Assembly: GCA_031284475.1 (NCBI GenBank)
Contig: JAISZV010000343.1
Coordinates: forward strand, 1 to 5,419
Direction: 5' to 3'
Origin: Proteiniphilum sp.
GTDB taxonomy: Bacteria > Bacteroidota > Bacteroidia > Bacteroidales > Dysgonomonadaceae
Length of the DNA: 5,419 nt
Under the pieces are notes generated by a model that saw only the letters and a program-made list of their open reading frames with translations, made no database searches and was not told where the DNA came from. The stretch's first letter is position 1. Each line of letters opens with the position of its first letter. Both the position numbers and the translations under genes were made by a program. This document shows positions 5,347-5,419 of this stretch, piece by piece.

Positions 5347-5419
5347 TCTTCCTTAGCTCAGTTGGTTAGAGCATCTGACTGTTAATCAGAGGGTCCTTGG
5401 TTCAAGTCCAAGAGGGAGA
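5347..5419 (+). tRNA. tRNA-Asn (anticodon GTT), 3' end cut by the window
   Basis: The full cloverleaf can be drawn. The acceptor stem pairs TCTTCCT (5347-5353) with AGGGAGA (5413-5419), with one G-T pair. The D stem is GCTC/GAGC. The anticodon stem is TCTGA/TCAGA around loop CTGTTAA, with anticodon GTT at 5381-5383. The variable loop is GGGTC, and the T stem CTTGG/CCAAG encloses TTCAAGT. GTT reads the asparagine codons AAC and AAT. The window ends at position 72 of the tRNA, so the discriminator base and any encoded CCA cannot be seen. The gene is on the same strand as miaA but has its own promoter. Confidence 0.96.

Noticed and set aside
5347..5419. tRNA-Asn as an integration site for the repeat segment
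   Set aside because: No copy of the tRNA 3' end is found elsewhere in the window, and no integrase is present. The region beyond the tRNA is not visible.

Overview
The window looks like an ordinary housekeeping stretch of a Bacteroidota chromosome, most likely order Bacteroidales. The evidence is the gene content (a PAP2-like membrane protein next to rpoN, and a pRiA4b ORF-3-type gene fused by overlap to miaA) together with several promoter-like sequences that fit the Bacteroidota pattern TTTG-N19-21-TAnnTTTG. Family-level placement is not possible from the sequence alone.

Left half (about 1-2648), minus strand: rpoN (sigma-54), a 204-residue multi-pass PAP2-like membrane protein and gcvH (lipoyl carrier of the glycine cleavage system) lie head to tail, in that transcriptional order. 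The gap between rpoN and the PAP2-like gene is 28 bp. The gap before gcvH is 77 bp and holds a good promoter candidate, so gcvH can probably be transcribed separately.

Middle (2649-2895): a 247-bp divergent region carries one promoter candidate for rpoN and one for the plus-strand genes, with a cluster of TGCAT/ATGCA half-sites between them. On the plus strand, a 185-residue acidic pRiA4b ORF-3-type protein overlaps miaA (tRNA dimethylallyltransferase) by 14 bp, so the two are probably co-transcribed and translationally coupled.

Right part (4361-5346): almost 1 kb without a credible gene. It is packed with repeats: a pair of perfect 19-bp inverted repeats 893 bp apart overall, three hairpins built on GTCCC/GGGAC, a 223-bp palindrome with three nested pairs of arms built from the word CCTCATT, a 42-bp imperfect direct repeat and a 21-bp tandem repeat. 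A tRNA-Asn(GTT) gene with its own promoter closes the window and is cut just before the discriminator base.

The genes form no evident new system. The repeat-dense segment between miaA and tRNA-Asn is the one part that known features do not explain. It may be a decayed or non-autonomous mobile element, but no transposase or target duplication is visible.
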